Shown: positions 1 to 8,279, numbered from the stretch's first letter. The stretch is DNA of 35,877 nt from Olsenella sp. kh2p3 (GCA_900119625.1 FPKD01000013.1:1-35877); one strand, 5' to 3'. Notes: a model not told the origin generated them from the letters alone. Program-made: numbers and translations.

Positions 1-2582
1 AGCGCCTCGTCGGTGACCTCTGACGATGCCTCGACCACGGCGTCCTTGTCCTCGAGCGAGACCTTGACCGAGCTCACGCCGGGCACCCCCTCGAGTGCCT
101 TGGTCACGTGGGCCACGCAGTGCTCGCACATCATGCCCTCGACGTTGAGCTTCTTCTCCATCTTGTTGCTCCTCTCGTTGGCGGCCGCGTCTGCGACCGC
201 ATTGCTTGTCTCGGCCGCATCCGCAACAGCGGGCTCCGCAACGACCGGAGTTACCTTGGTGTCCACGGGCGCAGCGTCCTTCTCGCCCGTCTGGCTGGGC
301 TTCCAGGCAAAGAGCCTGAGCGCGTTCGATACCACAAACACGGACGAGAAGCCCATTGCCGCCGCACCCACCATGGGATTGAGCGTCACGCCCAGAGGCG
401 AGAGCACGCCCATGGCCACGGGGATGCAGATTGCGTTGTAGAACAACGCCCAGAACAGGTTCTGGCGGATGTCGCGCATGGTGGCGTGGCTCAGCTCGAT
501 TGCGGTGGCAACGTCTGCCGGGTCGGAGTGCATGAGCACCACGTCTGCCGAGCTGATGGCAACGTCGGTGCCAGCGCCAATGGCAATGCCCACGTCGGCG
601 CGGGCAAGCGCAGGGGCGTCGTTGATGCCGTCGCCCACCATGGCCACCTTGTGGCCCTGGCCCTGCAGCTCGCGAACCTTCTGCTCCTTCTGGCTAGGCA
701 GCACGCCGGCAACGACCTCGTCGACGCCCACCTGGCGTGCCACGGCCGCGGCGGTCTTTGCCTGATCGCCCGTGAGCATGACGGTGCGCACGCCCATGCG
801 ACGCAGACGCGCCACGGCCGAGGCGGAGGTCTCCTTCACCACGTCCGCCACGCCGAGAAGTCCCAGTGCACGGCCATCAAGCGCAAAGTAGAGCGGCGTC
901 TTTGTCTGGGCCGCAAGCTCGTCCGCCTGCGGAGCGAGCGATGAGACGTCCACGCCAGCGGACGCCATGAGGCGAGCATTGCCCGCGATGGCAGGGACGC
1001 CGTCGATTGTGGCGCGCACGCCACCGCCGGCAACCTGCTCGAACCCTGCGGAGTCCACGTCCTTATCAGCGCCTGCATGTGCCTCGTCCACGTAGTCGCA
1101 GACGGCCTGCGCAAGCGGGTGCTCGCTCTTGCGCTCGAGCGCGGCGGCAACGCGAGCAAGCTCGACCTCGTCCACGCCGGCAGCCAGGCGCACGTCGGTC
1201 ACGCGCGGCTTACCCTCGGTGATAGTGCCGGTCTTGTCGAGCACCACGGTGTCCAGGTCGCAGGCGCCCTCAAGGGCCTCGGCGCTCTTGATGAGGATTC
1301 CCACCTTGGCGCCGCGCTCCGTGCCCACCATGATGGCAGTGGGCGTGGCCAGGCCAAGCGCGCAGGGGCACGAGATGACCAGCACCGAGACGGCATGGTT
1401 GAACGCCGTTGCAAAGTCGCCAGGGGCGAAGATGGCTATCCAGCCCAGGAAGGTGACGGCCGCTATCGCCATGACCACCGGGACAAAGACGCCGGCGATC
1501 TTGTCGGCCTGACGCTCGATGGGCGCCTTGGAGCTGGTGGCCTCGTCCACGAGGCGGATGATGCTCGCAAGCGCCGTGTCGTCGCCAACGGCCGTGGCCT
1601 CCATGGCAAACCAGCCGCGCTGGCTCACGGTGGCGCCGGTCACGCGGTCGCCCGCGCCCTTCTCGGCGGGAACCGGCTCACCGGTAATGGCGGACTCGTC
1701 GATCGAGGCAGAGCCCTCGCGAATGACGCCGTCGACCGGTACGGACTCGCCGGCACGAACCACCACAAGGTCTCCCACACGCACCTCGTCGGTGGGCACC
1801 TCGACCTCCTGGCCGTCGCGGCGCACGCGCGCCGTCTTGGGCGCGAGGTCCATGAGCGCGCTGATGGCAGAGGTCGTCTTGCCCTTGGCGCGAGCCTCGA
1901 AGTACTTGCCCAGCGTGATGAGCACAAGGATGGTGCCGGCCGAGTCAAAGTACAGCGAGTGCATCATGGCGTAGTGGGCGCCCTCGAGGTCCGCGGCACC
2001 AAGTGCCAGCGCCATCTGGTAGACCCCCACCAGGCTGTAGGCGTAGCTCGCTGCAGACCCAATGGCGATGAGCGAGTCCATGTTTGGCGAGAGGTGCGAG
2101 AGGGTCTTAAACCCCATGACAAAGTAGCTGCGGTTGACAAAGAGCACGCAGGTGGCGAGAAGGAGCTGCGTCACCGCGGAGGCCATCATACCCTGCATGC
2201 CGGCAAGGCCGGGAACCTCCGGCCAGCCAAGCATGGGACCCATGGCCAGGTAGAAGAGGGGCACGCCAAAGACGATGGACCAGATGAGTTGCTTCTTCTT
2301 GGCCTCGATCGCCTTCTGAGCGCCCTCCCTGGGGTCGACGAACGAGCTGTGCGAGGCGGTGCCGCTTGCCTCCTGCCGTAGAGACGCGCCGTAGCCTTCC
2401 TTCTCGATGGCCGCGACCACAGCCTGTGCCGTCTTGGGGTTGCCGTCGTAGTCGAGCTCCATCGAGTTCTTGAGCAGGTTGACGCTGGCCTCTGTCACCC
2501 CAGGCACGCCGGATGCGGCCTTGCCAACCCGTGCCGAGCAGGCCGCGCAGGTCATGCCCGTAATGTCGAACGTTTGCTTCAT
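1..2582 (-). CDS. copA: Copper-exporting P1B-type ATPase with C-terminal CopZ-like domain (3' end beyond window)
   Basis: ATP-driven export of Cu(I) across the cytoplasmic membrane. The frame stays open from the ATG at 2582 to the left edge, about 860 residues. In order: an N-terminal heavy-metal-associated domain with CAAC (residues 12-15), eight predicted membrane segments, the transmembrane metal site CPC (405-407), the phosphorylation motif DKTGT (D449), the hinge GDGIND near residue 650, an Ala/Val-rich linker (about 755-805), then a second metal-binding domain starting at Met808 with CEHC (819-822). CPC plus CxxC domains is the known signature of Cu+ (P1B-1) pumps. A metal-binding domain at the C-terminus is unusual and looks like a fused copper chaperone (see the internal start at 159-176). 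The gene lies 72 nt downstream of csoR and is probably co-transcribed with it and copper-induced. The stop codon is outside the window. Confidence 0.95.
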   Translation of the reverse strand, partial: MKQTFDITGMTCAACSARVGKAASGVPGVTEASVNLLKNSMELDYDGNPKTAQAVVAAIEKEGYGASLRQEASGTASHSSFVDPREGAQKAIEAKKKQLIWSIVFGVPLFYLAMGPMLGWPEVPGLAGMQGMMASAVTQLLLATCVLFVNRSYFVMGFKTLSHLSPNMDSLIAIGSAASYAYSLVGVYQMALALGAADLEGAHYAMMHSLYFDSAGTILVLITLGKYFEARAKGKTTSAISALMDLAPKTARVRRDGQEVEVPTDEVRVGDLVVVRAGESVPVDGVIREGSASIDESAITGEPVPAEKGAGDRVTGATVSQRGWFAMEATAVGDDTALASIIRLVDEATSSKAPIERQADKIAGVFVPVVMAIAAVTFLGWIAIFAPGDFATAFNHAVSVLVISCPCALGLATPTAIMVGTERGAKVGILIKSAEALEGACDLDTVVLDKTGTITEGKPRVTDVRLAAGVDEVELARVAAALERKSEHPLAQAVCDYVDEAHAGADKDVDSAGFEQVAGGGVRATIDGVPAIAGNARLMASAGVDVSSLAPQADELAAQTKTPLYFALDGRALGLLGVADVVKETSASAVARLRRMGVRTVMLTGDQAKTAAAVARQVGVDEVVAGVLPSQKEQKVRELQGQGHKVAMVGDGINDAPALARADVGIAIGAGTDVAISSADVVLMHSDPADVATAIELSHATMRDIRQNLFWALFYNAICIPVAMGVLSPLGVTLNPMVGAAAMGFSSVFVVSNALRLFAWKPSQTGEKDAAPVDTKVTPVVAEPAVADAAETSNAVADAAANERSNKMEKKLNVEGMMCEHCVAHVTKALEGVPGVSSVKVSLEDKDAVVEASSEVTDEA
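159..176 (-). promoter_or_regulatory. Internal ribosome-binding site and in-frame ATG inside copA
   Basis: On the minus strand GAGAGGAG (176-169) is followed after 7 nt by an ATG (161-159) in the copA frame. The ATG begins the complete C-terminal metal-binding domain ([15 protein letters not shown]). An ideal Shine-Dalgarno at ideal spacing in front of a stand-alone CopZ-like reading frame suggests either that a free chaperone is also translated from here or that an ancestral copZ gene was fused to copA. Inference from sequence only. Confidence 0.55.
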
Positions 2583-2608
2583 AGTGCTTGGTTCCCTTCG
2601 CTGTTGCG

Positions 2609-2624
2609 TCCCTGGGAGCAGGGA
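2609..2624 (-). promoter_or_regulatory. Stem-loop between csoR and copA
   Basis: TCCCTG-GGAG-CAGGGA forms a perfect 6-bp stem with a 4-nt loop in the 72-nt csoR-copA gap, about 26 nt before the copA start. There is no T-run, so it is more likely an mRNA processing or stability element than a terminator. Confidence 0.35.
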
Positions 2625-2654
2625 AATGCTGTCTGACCTCACCTTACGCGAGAC

Positions 2655-3008
2655 TCACATGAACTTCTTGAAGAGGCGCATGACCTCGTCCACGACCTCG
2701 GTGTCGCCCGCCTGGATGCGCTCGACCACACATGTCTCGAGGTGATCCTGCATAATCTCGCGGCTCACGGCCTTCACTGCGGACTCCACCGCCGCGAGCT
2801 GAGTCAGGACGTCCCCGCAGTAGCGGTCCTGCTCAACCATAGCCTTGACGCCGTTGAGCTGCCCGATGGCGCGGTTGATGCGGCAGGTGACGTCGTGCTT
2901 GAGCTCCTCGGAGCGCGGCGTCTGCTTCATGTGGACGCACGTCTCGGAATTTGTCCCGGCGGATTTCTCAGCGCATTTCTCGGAGCCGTTCTGCGCGGTT
3001 GTCTCCAT
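2655..3008 (-). CDS. csoR: CsoR-family copper-sensing repressor
   Basis: Four-helix-bundle metal sensor (DUF156/CsoR/RcnR/FrmR family), 117 residues; it should bind its operator without metal and release it on binding Cu(I). The copper ligands of the CsoR branch are present with exact spacing: Cys64, His89 and Cys93 (25 and 4 residues apart, as Cys36/His61/Cys65 in the M. tuberculosis protein), within the typical RINRAIGQLNGV...DRYC...MQDHLETC framework. The roughly 30-residue N-terminal extension contains two more cysteines (12 and 24), not part of the usual core. The ATG at 3008 has a GGAAGG ribosome site 7-8 nt upstream. First gene of the csoR-copA unit, behind a promoter with a CsoR-type palindrome (3078-3092), so autoregulation is likely. 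Confidence 0.92.
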   Translation of the reverse strand: METTAQNGSEKCAEKSAGTNSETCVHMKQTPRSEELKHDVTCRINRAIGQLNGVKAMVEQDRYCGDVLTQLAAVESAVKAVSREIMQDHLETCVVERIQAGDTEVVDEVMRLFKKFM

Positions 3009-3071
3009 ACTGGCCTTCCTTCCTGTACGTGCTGGGGAGAAATACTCCCCTGGGGCATCTTTCGTTACGAG

Positions 3072-3100
3072 AGGATATACCCCTTTGGGGTACTAGTCAA
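3072..3100 (-). promoter_or_regulatory. csoR-copA promoter with embedded CsoR operator
   Basis: Read on the minus strand: -35 TTGACT (3100-3095), 17-nt spacer, -10 TATCCT (3077-3072). The spacer contains the perfect inverted repeat TACCCC-AAA-GGGGTA (3078-3092), of the GC-rich form expected for CsoR operators. Bound CsoR would sit between -35 and -10 and block RNA polymerase. A second, weaker match around 3043-3057 (TACTCCCC-T-GGGGCA) lies just downstream of the predicted transcription start and may be an auxiliary site. Confidence 0.75.
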
Positions 3101-3123
3101 ACGAGAATAGAGGGATTGCGGCC

Positions 3124-3191
3124 GCTACACATTCGGACGCCGATTGTGTATCGACCTGTACGGGTCACATGTTCGGACCCGAATGTGTAGC
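3124..3191. repeat. Cluster of TACACATTCGG-like half-sites in inverted order
   Basis: GCTACACATTCGG (3124-3136) pairs perfectly with CCGAATGTGTAGC (3179-3191). Between them lie two more related elements, CCGATTGTGTA (3141-3151) and CACATGTTCGG (about 3167-3177). Four related half-sites in 68 nt between the csoR promoter and the 3' end of the DUF2130 gene could be binding sites for a dimeric protein or a nested hairpin at the end of that transcript. Confidence 0.5.
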
Positions 3192-3236
3192 GCACGTACC
3201 GCCGGCGTCCCCAACTCCCGCGCGGCCCAAACCGTC

Positions 3237-4700
3237 CTACTCCACCGAGTCCGGCTCGACGGCGTTGACCGGGTCTCCCTCGTCGTGCGCCGCAGGAGCC
3301 ACTTCCTGGCCGACGGAACCCTCACCCGCCCGCGCCTGCGCGGCCTCCTCAAACGCCGCCTTCATGGTCTTGTTGCCCCGGGTGAGGCGCCTGATGGTGA
3401 GGTCCTCCGCCTTGTCGTTGGCAAGCCGCAGCTGGTTCTCGGACTTGGTAAGGCTCTCCTTCACCTTCTGGAGCGTCGCAATCGACTTGTCTATCTGCTC
3501 GATTGCCTCCGAGAAACGCTTGGAGGCCTGCTCGTAGTTGTGCCCAAAGCCCTGCTTGAACTTCTCGAGCTTCTCCTCGAAGTTGGTCACGTCGAGGTTC
3601 TGCTGGCGCACCTCGGCAAGCTCGCGCCGCGCCGAGACGGCGTTCAGGCCGGCGTTCCTCAAGAGGCTGATGATGGGCAGGAAGAACTGCGGGCGCACCA
3701 CGTACATCTTGGGATAGCGATACGAGACGTCCACGATGCCCGCGTTGTAGAGCTCGCTCTCGGGCTCAAGCGTTGAGACAAGCACGGCGTACTCGCAGTG
3801 CTTGTTGCGACGGTCTCGGTCGAGCTTGGCGAAGTGGTCCTCGTTGCGCTTGCGGTTGACGGAGTTGTCGTCCTCGTTCTTCATGTCGAACATGATCGAG
3901 ACGATCTCTGTGCCTGACTCGTCGCACTCCCTAAAGACGTAGTCTCCCTTGCTGCCGTCGACCACGTCGTTGTCCTTGTGGAACTCCGCGCGCGGAAACG
4001 CCATCATGCGCACCTTGTTGAACTCGGACTCGCAGTGCTGCTCGAGCGTCTCGCCAATGAGCTTGACAGAGAGGCGCGAGCGCTGATTCTTGATGCGCTC
4101 AATCTCGTCGTCGCGGTCGCGGATCTCCTGGTCCTTGTACTTTTCCTGCTCAACCAAGCGCTGGTTGAGTACGGCAATCTCCTGGTCCTTCTTGGCCGAG
4201 ACCTCCTGCACCTGCGACTGCAACTCGACCAGGCGGCGGTCGCGCTCGGCGGTGGCGCGCGTCACGGCAAGCTCCTGGGCGCCCTTTGCCTGCTCCTCCT
4301 GCGCCCGCAACTGCTCGGTAAGGCGCGCGATGCTGGCGTCTCTCTGGGCAAGCTGCTCCGCAGACTCCTGCTGCGCGGCTGCAAGCTTCTGCGCTGCCGC
4401 ATCCTGCGCCTGTGCAAGACGCTCCTGCGCGCTCTTCTCGGCAGTTGCCTGCTGTACCTTGGCCGCGGCCTGCGCTTGCTCGAGTTGCGAGGAGAGCTTG
4501 GCAACCTCCGCATGCAGGGCCTCCTCGGCCTTTGCGCGCGCCGCTTCCACAGCGGCCGCCTCGCGCTGCTCCATGAGGGCGCGCTGCTCGTCCAGCTGGC
4601 GCTTGAACTCGGCGTCACGCACCTGCTGCAGAATCTGCGCGTAGCCCGCCTCGTCCACCTGGAAGACCTTCCCGCAGTTGGGACACTTTATCTCGGCCAT
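3237..4700 (-). CDS. DUF2130 (COG4487-type) zinc-ribbon coiled-coil protein
   Basis: 487 residues. The N-terminus carries a CPNCG half zinc ribbon (Cys6, Cys9). A long Ala/Gln/Glu-rich coiled coil follows (about residues 30-215), then the conserved DUF2130 region (about 225-420, with MFDMKNEDD, YAVLVSTLE and YPKMYVVRP), and a helical, acidic C-terminal tail. The ATG at 4700 was chosen because AAAGGAGG precedes it and the family motif MAEIKCPNCGK begins there; the frame is open upstream but lacks family sequence and would run through a structured repeat. Function is not established; the coiled coil and the acidic/Lys motifs are compatible with a nucleic-acid-related or scaffolding role, but that is conjecture. 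It stands alone between the copper module and htrA. Confidence 0.85.
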   Translation of the reverse strand: MAEIKCPNCGKVFQVDEAGYAQILQQVRDAEFKRQLDEQRALMEQREAAAVEAARAKAEEALHAEVAKLSSQLEQAQAAAKVQQATAEKSAQERLAQAQDAAAQKLAAAQQESAEQLAQRDASIARLTEQLRAQEEQAKGAQELAVTRATAERDRRLVELQSQVQEVSAKKDQEIAVLNQRLVEQEKYKDQEIRDRDDEIERIKNQRSRLSVKLIGETLEQHCESEFNKVRMMAFPRAEFHKDNDVVDGSKGDYVFRECDESGTEIVSIMFDMKNEDDNSVNRKRNEDHFAKLDRDRRNKHCEYAVLVSTLEPESELYNAGIVDVSYRYPKMYVVRPQFFLPIISLLRNAGLNAVSARRELAEVRQQNLDVTNFEEKLEKFKQGFGHNYEQASKRFSEAIEQIDKSIATLQKVKESLTKSENQLRLANDKAEDLTIRRLTRGNKTMKAAFEEAAQARAGEGSVGQEVAPAAHDEGDPVNAVEPDSVE

Positions 4701-4790
4701 GGGACCTCCTTTGGCGATGTTCCTGCATAAAGGGTACACGGCTCGCGCGACATTATTAAGCGAGACAAAGCAGCATGGCAGGATCCGCAG

Positions 4791-4960
4791 CTTGTTGCCG
4801 GCACGTTCTCCTTTGCGCGCACCAACTGGCCAAATGCTCGCGCTGCTCAACGGGCCGGCAACAACGAGCGGAAGGGGTTTGTTTCTTGTTACCGGCGCGT
4901 GGCAAGCTTCTCTCGCCAACTGGCCAAATGCCCGCGCTGCTCAACGGCCCGGTAACAACG
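4791..4960. repeat. Two 76-nt stem-loop repeat units with covarying stems
   Basis: Units at 4791-4866 and 4885-4960 have identical length without indels. Both share the core CCAACTGGCCAAATGC followed by CGCGCTGCTCAACGG, both begin CTTGTT and end AACAACG. The terminal stem is GTTGCCGG/CCGGCAAC in unit 1 and GTTACCGG/CCGGTAAC in unit 2: a paired G-C to A-T change, so the stem is kept while its sequence varies. They fill most of the 374-nt gap between the DUF2130 and htrA genes; the rest (4961-5074) shows nothing else recognisable. Possibly REP-like elements or small structured RNAs. Confidence 0.7.
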
Positions 4961-5074
4961 GTTGCAATGGCAGCCTCAAGGGACTCCGTACGACCGCACA
5001 AAGCGAGACAGAATAACGCGGCGGGAGCCAAGAGGCCCTCGCCGCGCGTGGCGTTGCATTGTGTTGGTGCCGAC

Positions 5075-6724
5075 CTACGCTGCCCAACCCTCCGCCGAAA
5101 GAGTAGTTGTCTCGGCGTCGGTCGAGTAGCTCGCCCCACTGCCAGTGGTATAGGAGCCGGTGGAGTTCTGGCGCTGCTGCATGCGCTCCTCGATCCACTG
5201 CTCGAGCTCGTCCTGCGTGGTGCCGTTGCCGGTGCCGTCGCCATTCAGGCCGGTGCCATCGCCATTCAGGCCAATGCCGTTCCCGGTGGTGCTGTTAGAG
5301 GAGGAGTTCTCCTGCTCGCGCTGGGCCTGCAGCGCCTCGTCGGAGCCAAGCGTCACCGTGAGGTCCTTGGTCTCGGTGCCGCGCACAACGGTTACGGTGA
5401 CGGTGTCGCCAATGTCATGCGAGCGCACCGCTAGGACCATGCCGTCGGCGGAGGTAATCTCCTCGCCGTCCATGGCAACGATGATGTCGCCCTTCTGGAT
5501 ACCGGCCTGGTCTGCAGGACCGCCGGAGACTACCTCGGCCACGTAGGCGCCCTGGTTCACAGCGAGACCGTTGGAGCGAGCGTTCTGTGCGTTCACGGTC
5601 TGCATCGAGAGACCAATGTAGGCATGCGTGACCTCCTCGCCGCTGATGATCTTGTTGGCGATCTCGACAGCGTAGTTGCCGGGAATGGCAAAGCCGATGC
5701 CCGCGAAGGACTCAGTCGAGGACGAGTAGAGCGTGGAGATGCCCACGAGCTGGCCCTGGTCGTTCACGAGCGCGCCACCGGAGTTGCCGGGGTTGATAGC
5801 AGCGTCAACCTGGATAAGGTTGGTGTAGATGGTGTCGCCCGAGCTGGACTGCAGGAGCTCGTTGCGGTACAGCGCAGAGACGATGCCCTCGGAGACGGAC
5901 TGGTCAAGGCCAAACGGACTGCCGATGGTCATGACCCAGGAACCAACGTTGAGCTGGGAGGAGTCGCCCACCTCGATGGGGGTCACGGAGTCACCGTTGA
6001 GGTCGGCCTTGATGACCGCGAGGTCGGAGGAGGAATCGGACCCAACCACGCTGGCCTCGTAGCTCTTACCATCGATGGTCACGCTGACGGAGGTGGCACC
6101 GTCAATCACGTGGTAGTTCGTGAGGATGTCGCCGTCCGTGTCGAGGATGACGCCGGAGCCAAGACCCTCACCGCTGTCGGTGGTGACGTTCACCGAAACA
6201 ACGGAGGGCATGGCCTTTGCTGCCACAGCCTCGGCCGTCGACGCGTCGGTATCGCTCGACGTGATGTTGATGGTGCCGTTGCTCGAGCTGGAGCTGCCCG
6301 AGGAGGAGCTGGAGCCCGTGGCTGTGGAGGGCTTGCCAAAGAAGCCCGTGAGACTTAGCACGAGCACCACGACGAGCGTCGCCACGACGCCGGAGATGGC
6401 ACCCGCAACGATGGGCTTGCTCACGCCGGCCTTCTTATCCTTGCCTGGCTTGTCTCCGCCGTTGCCCACGCCGCCGTTGCCGCCCGCTGCGGGCTGCACT
6501 GGCTGAGGCTGCTGCGTCGTCTGCCCCGGCTGCGACCCAGCCTGCTGGCTAGCGTTGACGTAGCCGGCGCTTGGCGAGTACGCCGCACCCTTGCCACCAT
6601 AGTTTGCGTAGTCGTAGGTCTGCGTGGGCTGGGCCTGCGTTGGCTCGGCACCCCGGTTCTGCTGAGGGGTCGAGCCGGCGCCGGTCATGCCCTCACCAGG
6701 CTCGCCTGTGGAATAGTCTGCCAT
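5075..6724 (-). CDS. HtrA/DegP-type membrane-anchored serine protease with PDZ domain
   Basis: Trypsin-like S1C protease that degrades or processes misfolded proteins outside the membrane; 549 residues. A cytoplasmic Gln/Pro/Gly-rich N-terminal region (1-100) is followed by one transmembrane helix (about 104-126), a Ser-rich linker, the protease domain with the catalytic triad His205 (LTNYHVIDG), Asp234 (SSSDLAVIK) and Ser315 (NPGNSGGAL), and one PDZ domain (about 400-495). The C-terminus is low-complexity, with a LNGDGTG direct repeat and a short amphipathic stretch. The start is set at the ATG at 6724, which opens the typical hydrophilic N-terminus; the ribosome site (AAGGGTGGG) is weak. 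Monocistronic. The domain order matches actinobacterial HtrA/PepD-like proteins; substrates are unknown. Confidence 0.92.
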   Translation of the reverse strand: MADYSTGEPGEGMTGAGSTPQQNRGAEPTQAQPTQTYDYANYGGKGAAYSPSAGYVNASQQAGSQPGQTTQQPQPVQPAAGGNGGVGNGGDKPGKDKKAGVSKPIVAGAISGVVATLVVVLVLSLTGFFGKPSTATGSSSSSGSSSSSNGTINITSSDTDASTAEAVAAKAMPSVVSVNVTTDSGEGLGSGVILDTDGDILTNYHVIDGATSVSVTIDGKSYEASVVGSDSSSDLAVIKADLNGDSVTPIEVGDSSQLNVGSWVMTIGSPFGLDQSVSEGIVSALYRNELLQSSSGDTIYTNLIQVDAAINPGNSGGALVNDQGQLVGISTLYSSSTESFAGIGFAIPGNYAVEIANKIISGEEVTHAYIGLSMQTVNAQNARSNGLAVNQGAYVAEVVSGGPADQAGIQKGDIIVAMDGEEITSADGMVLAVRSHDIGDTVTVTVVRGTETKDLTVTLGSDEALQAQREQENSSSNSTTGNGIGLNGDGTGLNGDGTGNGTTQDELEQWIEERMQQRQNSTGSYTTGSGASYSTDAETTTLSAEGWAA

Positions 6725-6921
6725 GGAAACGTCCCACCCTTCATCTGTGGCGGCCCACCGGGCCGTCCTGCTTACGTCTGTGAATGTACCCCGATACGAC
6801 AAGGGTTCCGCGCGGGGCGCGGCATCGCCACGCCTGCGCAACAAGTCTTTTGTGTTCCTGAAAGCCCCTCGTGGCGAGGAACTTCGTCCCTCTCTGCCTT
6901 CTTGCGGCATCCCCCCTTGCA

Positions 6922-7000
6922 TTCTTTAGCGGTGTTTGAGAACGGCAATTCTAGCGACCTGCGAAAATGTCGAGTCCGGTTCTCAAATACCGCTAAAGAA
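6922..7000. repeat. 22-bp inverted repeat (79-nt element)
   Basis: Arms 6922-6943 (starts TTCTTTAGCGGTGTTTGAG) and 6979-7000 (starts GTTCTCAAATACCGC) are complementary over 22 nt with a single difference that leaves a G-U pair in one RNA sense. The 35-nt loop is unpaired. A strong hairpin in the long htrA upstream region. Confidence 0.8.
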
Positions 7001-7161
7001 CGGCTGGGGGCAGAAAGGACGGCTGGGGGTAGGCGGGGTGAGCAATCCGGCTCTCCTCGCAGCGTCATCTCGAGGTGTCGGGTCCCGCCAGCTGGCAGGT
7101 CTTCTCGGCAAATTGCGAGGTTCCCCCATCAGACAGTAGGTCCTTAGGTCCTCTCGGCAAT

Positions 7162-7237
7162 TTATTGCACGAAATTTCTTTATGAACAGAGTGTCAACTG
7201 GTTAAATGCAATTCTAACTAGAAAAATCGCGCAATAA
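7162..7237. repeat. Imperfect 17-bp inverted repeat in AT-rich DNA
   Basis: TTATTGCACGAAATTTC (7162-7178) and GAAAAATCGCGCAATAA (7221-7237) pair at 14 of 17 positions. The arm begins TTATTGC(A/G)CG, as in the perfect repeat at 13199-13273. Confidence 0.5.
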
Positions 7238-7282
7238 CTTGAGACGAGACAAGCTACTGCTCGGCGAGTCGCGGGCTCGCAC

Positions 7283-7310
7283 AAAAAAGGGGCCGCCCTT
7301 TGGCAGCCCC
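7283..7310 (-). terminator. Rho-independent terminator of the GlnR-like gene
   Basis: Minus strand: GGGGCTGCC-AAAG-GGCGGCCCC followed by TTTTTT. It lies 33 nt past the stop codon of the regulator gene. Confidence 0.88.
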
Positions 7311-7342
7311 TGGCAACTCAATCTATCCCCAGGCAACCACGC

Positions 7343-8017
7343 CTACACGCGGAAGAGGTACCCCACGCCGCGGATGGTAACGATGTGCGCCGCGACCTGC
7401 GGGCCAACCTTGGAGCGCACGCGACGAATGTGCACGTCGACGGTACGCGTGCCGCCGCAGTACTCGAAGCCCCACACGCGGTGCAGCAGCGTCTCGCGCG
7501 AGTAGGCGCGCGACGGGTGCGTGGCCAGAAACGACAGGAGCGAGTACTCCATGAGTGTAAGGTCAACGGGCTTCTCGTCAATGTAGACCTGGTAGGTGGC
7601 CAGGTTGATGGTCATGTTGTCCACGGTCACGATGTCCGCGGGAGCGCTCTCCTCGCCCGGCCACAGGAGAAGCGAGCAACGCACCTCAAGCTCGTCGACG
7701 CCGGCAGTGGAGAGGATGAAGTCGTTCTTGCCCTGCGTGGGCATGCGCATGGTGGAGAGCTTGTCCGGGTCCTGCACCAGCAGCATGGGAATAAAGCCAT
7801 TCTCGGCGACAAAGGAATCCACGGCGTTGAGAGTGTCCTGAGACATGCCGTCCGCATCGAGAATGACGAGGTCAAACTCGTGCCCAGAAGAAACTGCCTG
7901 CGAGAAGGTCTCCTCGTTTGCAAGGGCAATGGAGACGTCGATGGCGTGGGAAAGCTCGCGCATGCGGTCGTGCAGGCGCGTGGTACCAGATATGAGCAGG
8001 ATGTTCTTGTGATGCAC
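7343..8017 (-). CDS. GlnR-like atypical OmpR-family transcription regulator
   Basis: 224 residues from the GTG at 8017, which follows an AGGGGGC ribosome site; the frame is open further upstream but without family sequence. The N-terminal receiver is degenerate: the Asp54 position is kept (LVILDADG), but the acidic pair is ISG (9-11) and the invariant Lys is Ser103, so normal phosphorylation is unlikely. The C-terminal winged helix (about 124-224) contains GGTRTVDVHIRRVRSKVGP, very close to actinobacterial GlnR. GlnR proteins are orphan, phosphorylation-independent regulators of nitrogen genes (known for Streptomyces and mycobacteria). No sensor kinase is adjacent; the neighbours are an amino-acid ABC importer and a glutamine-synthetase-like gene, which fits a nitrogen role. 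The GlnR assignment is by motif resemblance only. Confidence 0.75.
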   Translation of the reverse strand: MHHKNILLISGTTRLHDRMRELSHAIDVSIALANEETFSQAVSSGHEFDLVILDADGMSQDTLNAVDSFVAENGFIPMLLVQDPDKLSTMRMPTQGKNDFILSTAGVDELEVRCSLLLWPGEESAPADIVTVDNMTINLATYQVYIDEKPVDLTLMEYSLLSFLATHPSRAYSRETLLHRVWGFEYCGGTRTVDVHIRRVRSKVGPQVAAHIVTIRGVGYLFRV

Positions 8018-8138
8018 TCTAGCCCCCTGCCGGTTGGTCAAAGCTATTGCAACTTGTTCATAGTCCAGAAAACAGAGTAGCACAGCCGCGCACGTGGCTA
8101 GCGAGCCTCAACAAAATCCAAACGAGACGCAGCTAGAA

Positions 8139-8177
8139 GGGGGCGCCGCACGCGGCTGCAGCCGATGCGACGCCCCC
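8139..8177 (-). terminator. Probable terminator of the amino-acid importer operon
   Basis: GGGGGCG (8139-8145) pairs with CGCCCCC (8171-8177), with further GC pairing inside. On the minus strand the stem is followed only by TTCTAGC, so the T-tract is poor. It lies about 100 nt past the ATPase stop. Confidence 0.4.
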
Positions 8178-8279
8178 AACTCACAAACTGTGCACATATC
8201 TTTGGGACAGTTTAAGGCAAACATTGTCCCTAAAACGCCAATATGAGCAGGCCACGACAGCCTCGGTGCGAGCCCTCGG

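Larger units (their letters stand above)
6725..7342. other. Intergenic region upstream of htrA and downstream of the GlnR-like gene
   Basis: This 618-nt stretch has no credible gene. It holds the 5' region of htrA, two inverted repeats (6922-7000 and 7162-7237), an AT-rich patch (about 7160-7240) unlike the flanks, and the terminator of the regulator gene (7283-7310). A TTGACA on the minus strand (within 7190-7200) lacks a convincing -10, so the htrA promoter is not assigned. Confidence 0.6.

Noticed and set aside
1077..2381. Long plus-strand open frames opposite copA
   Set aside because: They are GC-driven shadows of the copA frame on the other strand, with no domain or ribosome site.
4701..4919. 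Upstream extension of the DUF2130 reading frame
   Set aside because: The open frame crosses a structured 76-nt repeat, lacks family sequence, and the ATG at 4700 has a strong ribosome site.
8204..8230. GGGACA...TGTCCC hairpin past the importer operon
   Set aside because: Imperfect stem without a T-tract in either direction; too weak to call a terminator.
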